64,000 bases of DNA, from the NCBI GenBank assembly GCA_031399085.1, contig JANNOQ010000027.1, positions 62,001 through 126,000 of the forward strand. Direction: 5' to 3'. The notes below the pieces were generated by a model that had not been told where the DNA came from, ran no database searches, and worked only from the letters and a program-made list of their open reading frames with translations. Position 1 is the first letter of the stretch, and the number at the start of each line of letters is the position of its first letter. Source of the stretch: R-RK-3 sp031399085. Its GTDB lineage: Bacteria > Pseudomonadota > Alphaproteobacteria > Rhizobiales > Rhodomicrobiaceae. The translations under genes and the position numbers were made by a program. Below are positions 36,257-45,218 of the stretch, one piece after another.

Positions 36257-36749
36257 TCGCGGCGCTCTCCCCTTCCAAGTATTCATTCAGGCAAGGTTTC
36301 CAGCTATCCAATAGGTGTGATTCACCTTGCGTGACGGACACAGTTAGAACATTGCTCAATTCAGGAATTTTATTAGCGGCGATGCGCTTATGAATGAGCG
36401 TGCCGCAATAAAGGCAAATACCGCGCAAATTGCCATTGGTCTTCGTAACCGGCACATATTCCGCCATGCCACCCAAAGGCGCTCGTGGAGCCCGGCATTT
36501 GACGCAATAGCATTCGTGGAGTTTGCAGCGTTGCTTTTCAACCTTGCGCGTGCGCCCGAACGCTATCACGTCACCGCCTAGAACTAAGGCGGGTTTCTGC
36601 TCATTCAGCGCCGGCAATCCGTTCTTGATCCATCGCCTGACGCTCCCTTTGGCGACGCCAAGGACGCGCGCAACCTCATCAACGGTGTAGGAGCGGTGAA
36701 TCTTGATGCGTCGCCAATCTGGCCTTCGGCGGCGGGGTTTCGTGCGCAT
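36234..36749 (-). CDS. HTH and zinc-finger protein of integrase cassette
   Basis: A 171-residue protein. Its N-terminus is very basic (RTKPRRRRPDWRRIKIHRSY) and runs into a MerR/excisionase-like HTH (TVDEVARVLGVAKGSVRRWI). Two CxxC pairs (CYCVKC and CLYCG) suggest a zinc-binding fold in the middle. I know similar proteins beside tyrosine integrases in alphaproteobacterial islands, where their role is undescribed; a directionality or regulatory factor is likely. It overlaps the integrase start by about 20 nt. Confidence 0.7.
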   Translation of the reverse strand: MRTKPRRRRPDWRRIKIHRSYTVDEVARVLGVAKGSVRRWIKNGLPALNEQKPALVLGGDVIAFGRTRKVEKQRCKLHECYCVKCRAPRAPLGGMAEYVPVTKTNGNLRGICLYCGTLIHKRIAANKIPELSNVLTVSVTQGESHLLDSWKPCLNEYLEGESAANGKASSH

Positions 36750-36761
36750 AAAGAACGAACC

Positions 36762-36977
36762 TTAGCCCTTGTCCGAAGTCGTTTTGCGGCGATGCGCAGC
36801 AAGCCAAGCATCGAGATCATCGGGATCATAAAGGACGACACGACCAATGCGAATGTAAGGTGCTCCGCCCCCGGTCACGCGCAGCTTTTCAAGGGTGGAT
36901 TTGGCAAGCCCTGTGTATGCCGCTGCCTCACGGGTGCGCAGTTTGGCACGTGCAGAATGGGAAACCTCTGACGTCAT
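36762..36977 (-). CDS. AlpA/excisionase-like DNA-binding protein
   Basis: A 71-residue HTH protein of the helix_turn_helix_17 (MerR/excisionase) type: LRTREAAAYTGLAKSTLEKL, RIGRVVLYDPDDLDAWL. Such proteins bend DNA and control integrase direction. It is the first gene of the cassette excisionase-HTH/zinc-integrase on the minus strand, 12 nt before the next gene. Confidence 0.8.
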   Translation of the reverse strand: MTSEVSHSARAKLRTREAAAYTGLAKSTLEKLRVTGGGAPYIRIGRVVLYDPDDLDAWLAAHRRKTTSDKG

Positions 36978-37027
36978 CGAACAACCCCTTGCTAGAACCG
37001 GAATGTCCCGGCAACGAGGCGAAAATG

Positions 37028-37789
37028 TCAGCCGCTTTCGCGTTGCGCACTTTTATTCGTCTGCAACATTCTGTTTAAGCCAAAATCCCGCAGAGTCCCG
37101 TCAGGATTGAACCATTTAGCGTATCGCTCGACTGCGGTTTCGAACTCGCCTGGTTCAAACCAACGCATAACGGTTGTCGGGGCAACATCCATGAGCTTGG
37201 CAATTTGCCGGAGACTTGGCTTGACGCCTTGCGCCTTCAGCGCGCCGCCCATAATCGCCGCATTTTGCTTCTTTTGGTGAATCTCTGAACCGGTTTCGTA
37301 TTCGGGGAATGGACCCCCCAAGCGTTCCCGGATCAGAACAATCAGATCACGGTTCATTTCGAGTTGATCGTAGTAGCTCATGGCGTCGAGAGAACAGGTG
37401 ATAAACCAGTCAATTAGCTTGTCAGGAACGGCCAACCCGCGCCGGACCAACTGCGTTTGGCCAGCTTTTGCTAGATCTCTGGCTTCTACAATCTTTTCCA
37501 TGAAGAACAGCGAAAAGCGGCTTATTGCGTGGTTGTCGGCGTCGAACACCGAGACAAACTCGTCAGCCGAGATGCCGTAGCGGGCGAGTTCTGATTCCAT
37601 GTAATAGAGCTGATCGATGCCGCCGTGGATTGCGACTTCAATTTCCCCCTCGGGGTTTTCGCGCCGAAGTGTCAAATAGTTTTCGATTGTGGGATTACGC
37701 TTGTAGGCTTTGGTAAGAACGTTAAAGTTGCCATCAAGATCGCAACCAAAGTCCGGCAGTGCCCAAGGGTGATTATCCTCTACGGTCAT
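37028..37789 (-). CDS. Hypothetical island protein with C-terminal HTH-like segment
   Basis: A 253-residue protein I do not recognise. The segment KPSLRQIAKLMDVAPTTVMR, followed by WFEPGEFE, looks like an HTH near the C-terminus. The rest is mixed helix, with an acidic N-terminus. It lies just upstream of the excisionase on the same strand and belongs to the island's mobility section by position. The ATG at 37789 is the first in frame. Confidence 0.6.
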   Translation of the reverse strand: MTVEDNHPWALPDFGCDLDGNFNVLTKAYKRNPTIENYLTLRRENPEGEIEVAIHGGIDQLYYMESELARYGISADEFVSVFDADNHAISRFSLFFMEKIVEARDLAKAGQTQLVRRGLAVPDKLIDWFITCSLDAMSYYDQLEMNRDLIVLIRERLGGPFPEYETGSEIHQKKQNAAIMGGALKAQGVKPSLRQIAKLMDVAPTTVMRWFEPGEFETAVERYAKWFNPDGTLRDFGLNRMLQTNKSAQRESG

Positions 37790-38108
37790 AGCGGATCAGT
37801 ATCTGCGATTCGAAACTTCGCCCAACCGCGAGTAAATTGCGTCCCCAGCCAATTGGCTACTTTACGGCGATTCGTGGCAGATCGTCATCGCCTAAGCAGG
37901 TTTGCACGGCCTTCCCAACCAATACCTTTTGGCCAAGGACGGCAGTTCTCGCTCCTTTCTTTCCCTCGCTCATCGGGGCCGGCCACGGACAGAATGCGGT
38001 GTGAGCGGAAGTCGAGTGCCGATTCAACATCTGATTAGGGGCTGATTGCGGGAGTAACGTGCCAGGGTGCGGTGGCACGCCCATCAAATGCCTAACGTAC
38101 AAGGGCAC
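37790..38108. other. Intergenic region without a recognisable gene
   Basis: About 320 nt between two minus-strand genes. A weak hairpin (CGTGCC at 38058-38063 with GGCACG at 38074-38079) is the only structure seen. It is the boundary between the integrase cassette and the transport/regulator genes. Confidence 0.4.
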
Positions 38109-38744
38109 CTAAATGCGCACGCTGTCGGCGAAATCGGCCGGGCCGGCGATAGGCAGTATGAGAGCCACGAGATCGGCCTGCCGGCAGGTATAAGTCTTCT
38201 GAAAGACGTGCTTCAGGTGCGTTCGGATCGTATTCAGCGCCACACCCTGCTCGTTGGCGATCTTTTGCAGGCCGATGCCGGGAGCTAGGGCAAGCACGAC
38301 CCGAAGCTCCGCATTGGTCAGGCCGCACAATCTGCCAAACGCCTCTCCAGGGAATGGTGGGATGGCGGCAGGATCCTGGATGAAGATTGCCGCAGTCGTG
38401 GTACGCGGTGAGGCCACAGATGCTTGGCCGTCATCTAAGGGCAGAAGCGTGGCGACCAGGCCGGCACCTTCGCGGTCTGGAAGCGCCAGCGCGACTGAGC
38501 GGCAAGGCTGCGCGGCGCTGGCACTGCGTAGCACCGCCGCGAACGCGCGGGCGGCCTTCGGATCGGTCGGCTCGAGGCGGTTGTTGACGAGGCGGATCGC
38601 CTTGCCGGCGTCGATCTGCCTCTTCGCAGCGGCATTCATGTAGATGACCTTGCCGTCATCGGCTGTCAGCAAAACACCGGCAGCGAGGCCATTCAGAGCC
38701 GCTTCGAAGATGCCAGCATCAAGCAAATGCACAGCGGGTCTCAT
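38109..38744 (-). CDS. LuxR-type regulator, probably N-terminally truncated
   Basis: About 211 residues. A PAS-like segment (LNGLAAGVLLTADDGKVIYMN) is followed by a C-terminal LuxR HTH (LTNAELRVVLALAPGIGLQK, then ANEQGVALNTIRTHLKHVFQKT). Related alphaproteobacterial regulators are about 370 residues with a further N-terminal sensory region; that half is missing here. The ATG at 38744 is used, with a TTG at 38756 possible. Whether it is functional or a remnant is unclear. Confidence 0.65.
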   Translation of the reverse strand: MRPAVHLLDAGIFEAALNGLAAGVLLTADDGKVIYMNAAAKRQIDAGKAIRLVNNRLEPTDPKAARAFAAVLRSASAAQPCRSVALALPDREGAGLVATLLPLDDGQASVASPRTTTAAIFIQDPAAIPPFPGEAFGRLCGLTNAELRVVLALAPGIGLQKIANEQGVALNTIRTHLKHVFQKTYTCRQADLVALILPIAGPADFADSVRI

Positions 38745-38821
38745 CTGCACGGTCAATGCTCCGCAATCTGAATTGCCATTTGATCCCTGTCATGCGCGGC
38801 CGCCGGCAGCCGCCGGGCCAG

Positions 38822-39715
38822 CTATTGGATCACCCGGATCGCTTTGCGCAGAATTTCGGACGGTATCCCCAAGCCGAGACGCCGCGCCGTTCGCATGTCA
38901 ATAATGAGATCGGGGCAGCGATGGGTCTCGATTGGCAGATCGATCGCGGCCTCGCCGTTAAGGAGCCGGCTTGCTGGCCTCGCCATGCGGAGCGCCGCTT
39001 GCCCGAGCGAGGTTCCGTAGCTCAGCAGGCCGCCTTCACCAGCCTGCTCCAACGGAAAGACGGTCGGCAGATGATTTGCCTGGGCGCGCTCGGCAATCTC
39101 AGCCGCATGCACGCCGAGGATCGGATGTTCGAGCGCGAGGATCGCCTGCGCGCGCTCATCTTGGATGATGGCAAAGGCCGCCTCCAGCGCGGGGGCCGGT
39201 CCGCCGAGATGCACGACAATCGGGTGCAGGCCGGCTGCCCTCGCAGCGACGATATTTGAGCTGGCTAGACAATCAGAGACGGCTGCGTCCGCCAAATACG
39301 CGATCCTCGCTAGTCCCGGCTCGATCGCCCGCAGCAGCGCGACCTGCACTTGCGCCTGGCCGTCGTCGAAGGTCGTGACGCCCGTCATATTCGGGAGAGG
39401 ATCACCCGACGGGCTCGCAAGGCCATCGCCGGCTGGGTTCACGACCACCGAATAGACTATCGGCATCTGGTCGGAGGCGGATCGCGCCGCGCGTGCCGTC
39501 ACCGCGCCAATCGCCGCGATCAGGTCGACCCCAATGCCGACCAGTTCGCGCGCGAAACCCGCAAGCCGCGTTGCGTCACCGTGCGCCACCCTTGCGTGGA
39601 ACATCACGTTTCGGCCCTCGATGAAGCCGTGCTGGCGCATGCCATCCTTGAAGCGCTCTACCGGCGCCGCCCGGCCAGCTGACATGATGCCGACAACAGC
39701 TATGCGGTTGCGCAT
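38822..39715 (-). CDS. ABC-type substrate-binding protein family (COG2984-like)
   Basis: A 297-residue protein of the ABC_sub_bind (TrpX-like) family: RIAVVGIMSAGRAAPVERFKDGMRQHGFIEGRNV is the usual start of the mature domain, with LIAAIGAVTARAA and PIVYSVVVNPAGDGL following. It has no obvious signal peptide, so either it acts in the cytoplasm or its 5' end is lost. No permease or ATPase gene is nearby. It sits 25 nt downstream of the Bug-type receptor on the same strand. Confidence 0.75.
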   Translation of the reverse strand: MRNRIAVVGIMSAGRAAPVERFKDGMRQHGFIEGRNVMFHARVAHGDATRLAGFARELVGIGVDLIAAIGAVTARAARSASDQMPIVYSVVVNPAGDGLASPSGDPLPNMTGVTTFDDGQAQVQVALLRAIEPGLARIAYLADAAVSDCLASSNIVAARAAGLHPIVVHLGGPAPALEAAFAIIQDERAQAILALEHPILGVHAAEIAERAQANHLPTVFPLEQAGEGGLLSYGTSLGQAALRMARPASRLLNGEAAIDLPIETHRCPDLIIDMRTARRLGLGIPSEILRKAIRVIQ

Positions 39716-39740
39716 TGGGAAATTCCCTGGGCAAAGTGCG

Positions 39741-40715
39741 TCACTTCGCCTTGATGCCAGCCTCGCGGATGACCTTGGACCATTTTGCGCTTTCGCTGCG
39801 GAAGAGCGCCGCTGAAACCTCCGGTGTAGCGCCCACTGCTACGAACCCAAGCTTCCCCATCTTCTCGACGCTGTCGGGGAGCGTTATGGCGCGAACGATC
39901 TCACGGTTGAGGAGCGCGGTGACGTCTTTCGGCGTTCCTGTCGGAACGACGAATGCGAACCACCCTTCGCCCTGAACCTCCGGGTATCCGGCTTCGGCCG
40001 TGGTCGGCACATCAGGCAGCGCCGGCGATCGCGTCGTGCTGGTCACAGCGAGCGCACGCAATTTCCCCTCGTTGACATGCGGCACTGCCGGCGGCAGGGA
40101 CGTGAACGAGATCGGCGTGTGTCCCCCCACCGTCGAGACCACCGCCTCACCCGCGCCGTTGAACGGGACGTGCACAAGGTCGAGCCCGAACTTCAGGCGG
40201 AACAGCTCGCCAATCAGGTGCGGCGGGGTGCCGATTCCAGGCGAGGCGAAGTTGTATTTCGTGCCGCCGGCCTTGATGAGCGCGACAAGCTCGGTCATGC
40301 TCTTGGCCGCGACCGAAGGATGCACTGTGATCACTGTAGGCGCGCTCACCGCGACAGTGACGGGCTCGAAATCTTTGTAAGGATCGTACGGCACCACATC
40401 GTACATTGCCGGGTTAACGACGATATTCGGGGGCACGACGACAATGGTGTAGCCGTCGGCTGCTGCTCTCGCCCCCTGGCCCATTCCGATATTGCCCCCA
40501 GCACCACCGACATTTTCGACATAGAACTGCTTTCCCAGGTGCTCGGAGAGCTTCTGCGCGGTAAGACGGGCGAGGATGTCGGCCGGACCGGCGGGGGCGT
40601 ACGGCACCAATAGGCGCACGGCCCGATCCGGGTAGCTTTGCGCTGATACAGATGATGTCAGGCCAGCAACCCAGGCCGCCGTCAGCATCAGAAATTCGCG
40701 CCTTAAGATCGTCAT
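39741..40715 (-). CDS. Bug/TctC-family tripartite tricarboxylate transporter receptor
   Basis: A 324-residue periplasmic solute receptor. The signal peptide MTILRREFLMLTAAWVAGL ends near SSVSAQS, then SYPDRAVRLLVPYAPAGPAD, VENVGGAGGNIGMGQGARA, YNFASPGIGTPPHLIGELF and LPDVPTTAEAGYP, all typical of Bug proteins. The ATG at 40715 has GGAGG seven nt upstream; the open frame extends further but into the divergent LysR gene. No TctA/TctB permease is present, which is common for Bug proteins. The ligand is unknown (usually an organic acid). Confidence 0.93.
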   Translation of the reverse strand: MTILRREFLMLTAAWVAGLTSSVSAQSYPDRAVRLLVPYAPAGPADILARLTAQKLSEHLGKQFYVENVGGAGGNIGMGQGARAAADGYTIVVVPPNIVVNPAMYDVVPYDPYKDFEPVTVAVSAPTVITVHPSVAAKSMTELVALIKAGGTKYNFASPGIGTPPHLIGELFRLKFGLDLVHVPFNGAGEAVVSTVGGHTPISFTSLPPAVPHVNEGKLRALAVTSTTRSPALPDVPTTAEAGYPEVQGEGWFAFVVPTGTPKDVTALLNREIVRAITLPDSVEKMGKLGFVAVGATPEVSAALFRSESAKWSKVIREAGIKAK

Positions 40716-40811
40716 CTCGGAACCTCCATGAACCAAGGTCAGAGATACCATCCGGCGGCATTGCGCAGTATTATATAGGTTCGACGAAATCCATATCACA
40801 GGAGATATGCC

Positions 40812-41729
40812 GTGGAGCTGCGCCATCTCCGTCAGTTCATCGCCGTCGCCGAGGAAGGCCATATCACCCGCGCCGCCGAGCGGCTCGGCATGCAGCAGCC
40901 GCCTCTCAGCCAGCGCATCCGGGCCATCGAGGAGGAGCTCGACGTCCAGCTCTTTCGTCGCAAGCCGCGCGGCGTGGAGCTGACCGAAGCGGGACGCGTA
41001 TTCCTCGACCGCGCGCGTGCGACGCTGACGCAATATGACGGCGCGTTCGCGGCGACGCGCAGCGTGGCGCGCGGCGAGGAGGGCCGTCTCTGTGTTGGCG
41101 TTATGCCGACTGTCCCCTTCCACCCCTTCGTGCCGTTCGTCATTCGTGCTTTTCGGGTGTCGTATCCGAAGGTGTCGCTGGCGCTGGATGAATGCCTCAG
41201 AACCGAAGCAATCGAGCGCCTGAGGAATGGGCAGATGGAGGTTTGCTTCCTGCGCAGCTCGCGCAATGAGGCGCCGGAGCTCGTCGTGCAGCCGATACTG
41301 GAGGAGCCGATGGTCGTGGCGCTGCCGAGCCATCACCGGCTGGCGCGGCACAGCGCGCCCCTGCAACTCAAGCAACTCGCCTCCGAGCCGTTCATCATCT
41401 ATGCGCGGCAACTTGGGCCAGCGTTCTTCGAGGCGACAATGGCGGCATGTCTGGCGGCCGGGTTCGCGCCCCGGCTCGGCCAAGAGGCGCCGCGGATCAC
41501 GTCAGCACTTAGCCTTGTCGCTGTCGGGCTTGGCGTTTCGCTAGTGCCCGGATGCATGCAACGCATGACCATGGCGGGCATAGTCTATCGCCCGCTCAAA
41601 GGCGCAGTCCAGGCGAAGGCGGTGCTGACCCTCGCCTCGCGGCGCGGAGATCGCTCACCGGTGGTTCGAAATTTCGTTCACCTCGTGCGGCAGGCCGCGC
41701 CGCATCTCGCGGACAGCAAGCTGGCGTAA
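40812..41729 (+). CDS. LysR-family transcriptional regulator
   Basis: A 305-residue LysR regulator, CatM/BenM-like in its start: MELRHLRQFIAVAEEGHITR, RLGMQQPPLSQRIRAIEEEL. The effector domain begins near residue 90. It uses a GTG start at 40812 and is divergent from the Bug receptor across 96 nt, so it probably controls that gene in response to an aromatic or organic acid. Confidence 0.9.
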   Translation: MELRHLRQFIAVAEEGHITRAAERLGMQQPPLSQRIRAIEEELDVQLFRRKPRGVELTEAGRVFLDRARATLTQYDGAFAATRSVARGEEGRLCVGVMPTVPFHPFVPFVIRAFRVSYPKVSLALDECLRTEAIERLRNGQMEVCFLRSSRNEAPELVVQPILEEPMVVALPSHHRLARHSAPLQLKQLASEPFIIYARQLGPAFFEATMAACLAAGFAPRLGQEAPRITSALSLVAVGLGVSLVPGCMQRMTMAGIVYRPLKGAVQAKAVLTLASRRGDRSPVVRNFVHLVRQAAPHLADSKLA

Positions 41730-42119
41730 TCCAGACTGGTTAGTCCGTGCTTGGCCGGAAGCAAAAGTCGTCCAGACGTCGGTAATGAGGCGAAACTCTC
41801 CGTCGGTCGGCGCGGTTGGTGACGGAGAGAACCCGGCAAAACCGTCGCTGTCCCGCAGCGCCCGACGAGTAACCATCATGAGGCGCTTTCATCGCTTAGC
41901 GGCCGGGCGATCAACCCTTTGCCGACTTCCTGCCGCCTCCCCACCGATCCATAAATTTGGCCACCATAAGGCCAAAGCAGTTGGGCCCGCTAAGCGTGCT
42001 CCAGTTGGCGGGCATTGGCTTCAAGAGATCATCCTTGGAGCAGGCATCGCTAAGTGGTGATCCGCTACGTGGCTCGAAGGGGAATGCCGATGATGCGGCG
42101 CCGCATGGGCAGCGGATGG

Positions 42120-42380
42120 TCATATTGTCCGCCCTTGCCAAACCCAGCGGCTTAGATAGACGAGCCCCATGGCGAGGCACCACAGGACAACCCCGAAGAC
42201 GGTGCCGGCTAGGAATCCTTCGCCGAAGCGCTGCGCGTTTTGGAACGATGCGTCGGGATGATTACGGTATTGCGCCCCGCACTCCGCCCTCGCGGCGCCT
42301 CGCTTGACGATATCCGCCTGGTCATCCGCATCGAAGTTGCAGATAGTCCGTTCGTTCTCTGCTGTCGTCGGCTGCATCAT
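42120..42380 (-). CDS. Possible small membrane protein
   Basis: An 86-residue frame with one convincing transmembrane stretch (FLAGTVFGVVLWCLAMGLVY, about residues 55-74). Upstream of the first ATG the frame stays open and reads another hydrophobic stretch (FVVISVIIGVWIGFQF), but no usual start codon precedes it. This suggests a two-helix membrane protein whose 5' end was lost. Function unknown. Confidence 0.35.
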   Translation of the reverse strand: MMQPTTAENERTICNFDADDQADIVKRGAARAECGAQYRNHPDASFQNAQRFGEGFLAGTVFGVVLWCLAMGLVYLSRWVWQGRTI

Positions 42381-42442
42381 AAATTGGAAGCCGATCCAGA
42401 CCCCAATGATGACGCTGATGACGACGAAAAGGCGGCTTAGCC

Positions 42443-42468
42443 GCGGGATTTTCCCGCCTTAGTTTTTT
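42443..42468 (+). terminator. Rho-independent terminator-like hairpin
   Basis: GCGGGA (42443-42448), loop TTT, TCCCGC (42452-42457), followed by CTTAGTTTTTT. The T-run on the plus strand marks the direction. A similar GC-rich hairpin follows the MHS transporter at 47354-47371. Confidence 0.6.
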
Positions 42469-42967
42469 GTTCTCACGCAGTTCGATATGAATTTTGCTTA
42501 GTTGTTCGCTTCCTGCAGGGCGAGCTGCAATTGTTGGCCAAGGTCGCTCCGGCTACGTTTCGCTGGGGCTTGGTTTTCGCTTTCAACTTGTTGCTTGCGG
42601 AGGCATCGAGCAAAGCCGCGCGCGCGAGACAAAGCATCGCATCGCCCAGCTCGTCGGCGGCACGGTGGGAGGAATGCCTTGACTCGGCACGTTCCATTCC
42701 ATTGGCGCGCGAATCCTGCGCTACCACGCCGAACTTGTGGGCTTGCAACCGTCATTCACGGTGCTCGACACAGACGACCGCCCGCAGCCCGCTTTGGCGC
42801 AGACGCCGATCGCGGCGAAACCTTGAAGCAAACCTACCTCGCATTCGCCCTGCATTCGACGCTTCTCGCGGGGGGGGGGATGTTCGCGGTGTCGCTGTTT
42901 CTCGGGTTGATTTCCTGAAGGCCGCTCTCACGGCGGATGTGAGCACCGACGGCGGCACGCGATCGGT

Positions 42968-43687
42968 TTAGCCGGCGTCGTGACGCGAATGCTGCTCCAG
43001 GTTTCGCAGCCGGTAGCCCACTCCAAGTTCAGTAATGATGTAAGCGGGCCGCTCGAAATCGTCTTCAATCTTCTGCCGCAGCTTGCGCACCAGAATGCGT
43101 AGATATTGAACGTCCTCGACCCCGGCGCCGCCCCAAACCTCCTTTAGAAGCTGATTATGCGTGAGAACCTTGCCCTGGTTCAGGGCCAGTGCGTTGAGCA
43201 GCCGGAACTCTTTGGGCGACAATTGAACCGCCCGGCCGTTTCGCGTGACCTGCCGGTTCGCCAAATCCACCTTCAATGACCCAACACCGATGACGGCATC
43301 CGGGCTCACCGCGCGGGCGTGCCGGCGCATAACCACTTTCGCGCGCGCCAGCAGCTCTGCCATGCTGAAGGGCTTCGTCACATAATCGTCCGCGCCAAGC
43401 TCCAACAGCCGGACTTTCTCGGCTTCATCCTTAATGACGGATAACACGATGACGCCCGAGCCGGACCAGCCGCGAAACCGCTCGACGATCTGCGCGCCGT
43501 CGCCGTCGGGAAGCGCCAGGTCCAGGATAATGAGATCTGGAGAATGCAGGATGGCGGCCTCAAGCCCGCTCTTGACCGTGCCCGCCTGAAGAATGCGGTA
43601 ATTTTGCAGCTCGAAGCCGGCGGTGAGCAGCCGTCTCATTTGTGGTTCGTCATCAATGACGAGGACGAGCGGGCCTTGCTTAGTCAT
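42968..43687 (-). CDS. KdpE-like response regulator
   Basis: A 239-residue OmpR/PhoB-family regulator closest to KdpE. The receiver domain has VIDDEPQM, the phospho-acceptor in LIILDLALPDGDG and the lysine in YVTKPFSMAELLARA. The winged-helix output domain contains LSPKEFRLLNALALNQGKVL and YLRILVRKLRQKIEDDFERP. It overlaps the sensor kinase stop by 8 nt. No kdpABC potassium pump lies in the window. Confidence 0.9.
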   Translation of the reverse strand: MTKQGPLVLVIDDEPQMRRLLTAGFELQNYRILQAGTVKSGLEAAILHSPDLIILDLALPDGDGAQIVERFRGWSGSGVIVLSVIKDEAEKVRLLELGADDYVTKPFSMAELLARAKVVMRRHARAVSPDAVIGVGSLKVDLANRQVTRNGRAVQLSPKEFRLLNALALNQGKVLTHNQLLKEVWGGAGVEDVQYLRILVRKLRQKIEDDFERPAYIITELGVGYRLRNLEQHSRHDAG

Positions 43688-45218
43688 CGTTCAATACGAT
43701 TATCCTCGAAGGCGGAACCGGCAAGCGGATTTCGACCTGTGTTCCTTTGTCCGCGCCGCGACTTTGCGCGGAAATGACGCCGCTGTTGGCTTCGATGAAA
43801 ACCTTCGCGACGGCAAGCCCCATGCCGGTGCCGAGGACCGCGTCATTTTGGCTCTCGCCGCGATATCCCATGTCGAACATGCGCTCGGTATCCTGGTCCG
43901 AAAGCCCCGGCCCTTCATCCACGATTTGCAGCGTGATGTGACCGTCCTCATGCCGGATAGAGATACCGATCACAGATTGCTCCGGAGTGTATTTCGCCGC
44001 GTTCTCTAAAATATTGATGAGCGCTTGTTCGACAAGTGGCGCGTCGAGCCGCAAGAGCGGGGGGTGGCTCATGAAGCTAATATCGACGCGATGCCTCCCT
44101 AGACGCTGAGCCGAGCGCTCGAGCGCGCCGTTCAACACGTCGGAAATCTCTACCCATTCGAGGCGAGGCACCAAAGCGCCGGACCTCACGCGCGTGGCAT
44201 CCAGCGCGTCCTGGATCACGGCATTGAGCCGGTCGGATTCCTCCGCGATCAGACGCGCCAAATTCGACAGCCGCCAGTCGCCCGCGATACAGGGCGCATC
44301 GGCAAGCGCCGTCGCCGCTCCCAAAACGCCGGATAGCGGCGTGCGCAATTCATGCGCGACGGAATTCAGCAGGATATCGCGAAGCTCGTCCGTGCGTTTG
44401 CGCAGCCGTCTTTCGTCGAGCGCCTGGACCACGCCGAGCCGCGTCAAGGATTTCGATCCTTGCTCCAGCATGGCCAGCGTCTCGCCCACCTCGTCTTGCG
44501 ACGGCCCTTCTTCACCTTCGCAGATAACGGCGGCAATGAGCGCTGGCGGCTGGTTTTGTTCAGCCAGCGCGCAGACGAGATAGGACTGGCCGTCTTGACG
44601 GATCATTTCGGTCACAGGCCGAACGCCATATTGGTGCGAGTGGAGGAGACGCGATGCCATTTCCCAGACGACGGGCGGAATGTCTTCGGCGGCCGTCGAT
44701 CCGACCGCGCGTAGCGGCTGGCCGTTCTCCTCGGCCAGAAGCGCGACCGGCCGATGCAAAAGGCGCGACAAATGGGCGGCGACCGCATCGTAGATTTCAC
44801 CCGGCTCCGCGGCCGATGAAATGTCGCGGCTGAGTGCGTAAAGCCGGCGAACCTCCGCCTCGCCGCTAAGCGCCCGCCGCATCTGTTCGCGGGCTCGCCC
44901 CGCCAGCCGGCTGATGACGACGGCCACAATCGAAAAAATAGCCAGATCGAGGATATCGGCCGTTTCCGCCACGTGGAAGCTGAAGCGGGGCGTGTAAAAC
45001 AGCGTCCCCATCATCACGCTCAAGGCCGCTGCGAGCAGCGCCGGTCCGAGCCCCCACCACATTGCCGAGACGAGCACCGGCACGATGAAAATCGTGGAGA
45101 CGTGCAAGAGCGGCAGAAGCTTAACGATCATGGCCGCGAGCGCCGTCGCCGCCAGAACCGCCAGGGCGCTCTGAGCGTAACGGCGCAGTCGTTTGCGCAG
45201 TTCGAAATCGCGTCTCAT
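43680..45218 (-). CDS. KdpD-like sensor histidine kinase lacking the KdpD N-terminal domain
   Basis: A 512-residue membrane kinase. DUF4118-type transmembrane helices (about residues 15-110, four segments with IVPVLVSAMWWGLGPALLAA) are followed by a GAF-like region (about 130-255), HisKA with LNSVAHELRTPLSGVLGA (phospho-histidine) and HATPase with NILENAAKYTP, DEGPGL and GTGMGLAVAK. True KdpD is about 900 residues with an N-terminal KdpD/USP part, which is absent here. It is divergent from the MHS transporter, so that gene is a likely target. Confidence 0.9.
   Translation of the reverse strand: MRRDFELRKRLRRYAQSALAVLAATALAAMIVKLLPLLHVSTIFIVPVLVSAMWWGLGPALLAAALSVMMGTLFYTPRFSFHVAETADILDLAIFSIVAVVISRLAGRAREQMRRALSGEAEVRRLYALSRDISSAAEPGEIYDAVAAHLSRLLHRPVALLAEENGQPLRAVGSTAAEDIPPVVWEMASRLLHSHQYGVRPVTEMIRQDGQSYLVCALAEQNQPPALIAAVICEGEEGPSQDEVGETLAMLEQGSKSLTRLGVVQALDERRLRKRTDELRDILLNSVAHELRTPLSGVLGAATALADAPCIAGDWRLSNLARLIAEESDRLNAVIQDALDATRVRSGALVPRLEWVEISDVLNGALERSAQRLGRHRVDISFMSHPPLLRLDAPLVEQALINILENAAKYTPEQSVIGISIRHEDGHITLQIVDEGPGLSDQDTERMFDMGYRGESQNDAVLGTGMGLAVAKVFIEANSGVISAQSRGADKGTQVEIRLPVPPSRIIVLNDD

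Larger units (their letters stand above)
41730..42967. other. 1.2-kb region of probably degraded DNA
   Basis: No convincing gene apart from the small membrane-protein frame noted separately. Several short frames on both strands look like non-coding overlap. The strand-specific codon pattern seen in neighbours is lost, suggesting relic sequence between the LysR gene and the two-component genes. Confidence 0.4.

Noticed and set aside
39741..41483. A 580-residue open frame extending the Bug receptor upstream.
   Set aside because: The extension is antisense to the LysR gene and precedes a perfect signal peptide at 40715 with GGAGG upstream.
41815..41880. Sequence GGCAAAACCGTCGCTGTCCC resembling part of a cobalamin aptamer.
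   Set aside because: No B12 box or other aptamer blocks nearby; similarity is short and probably chance.
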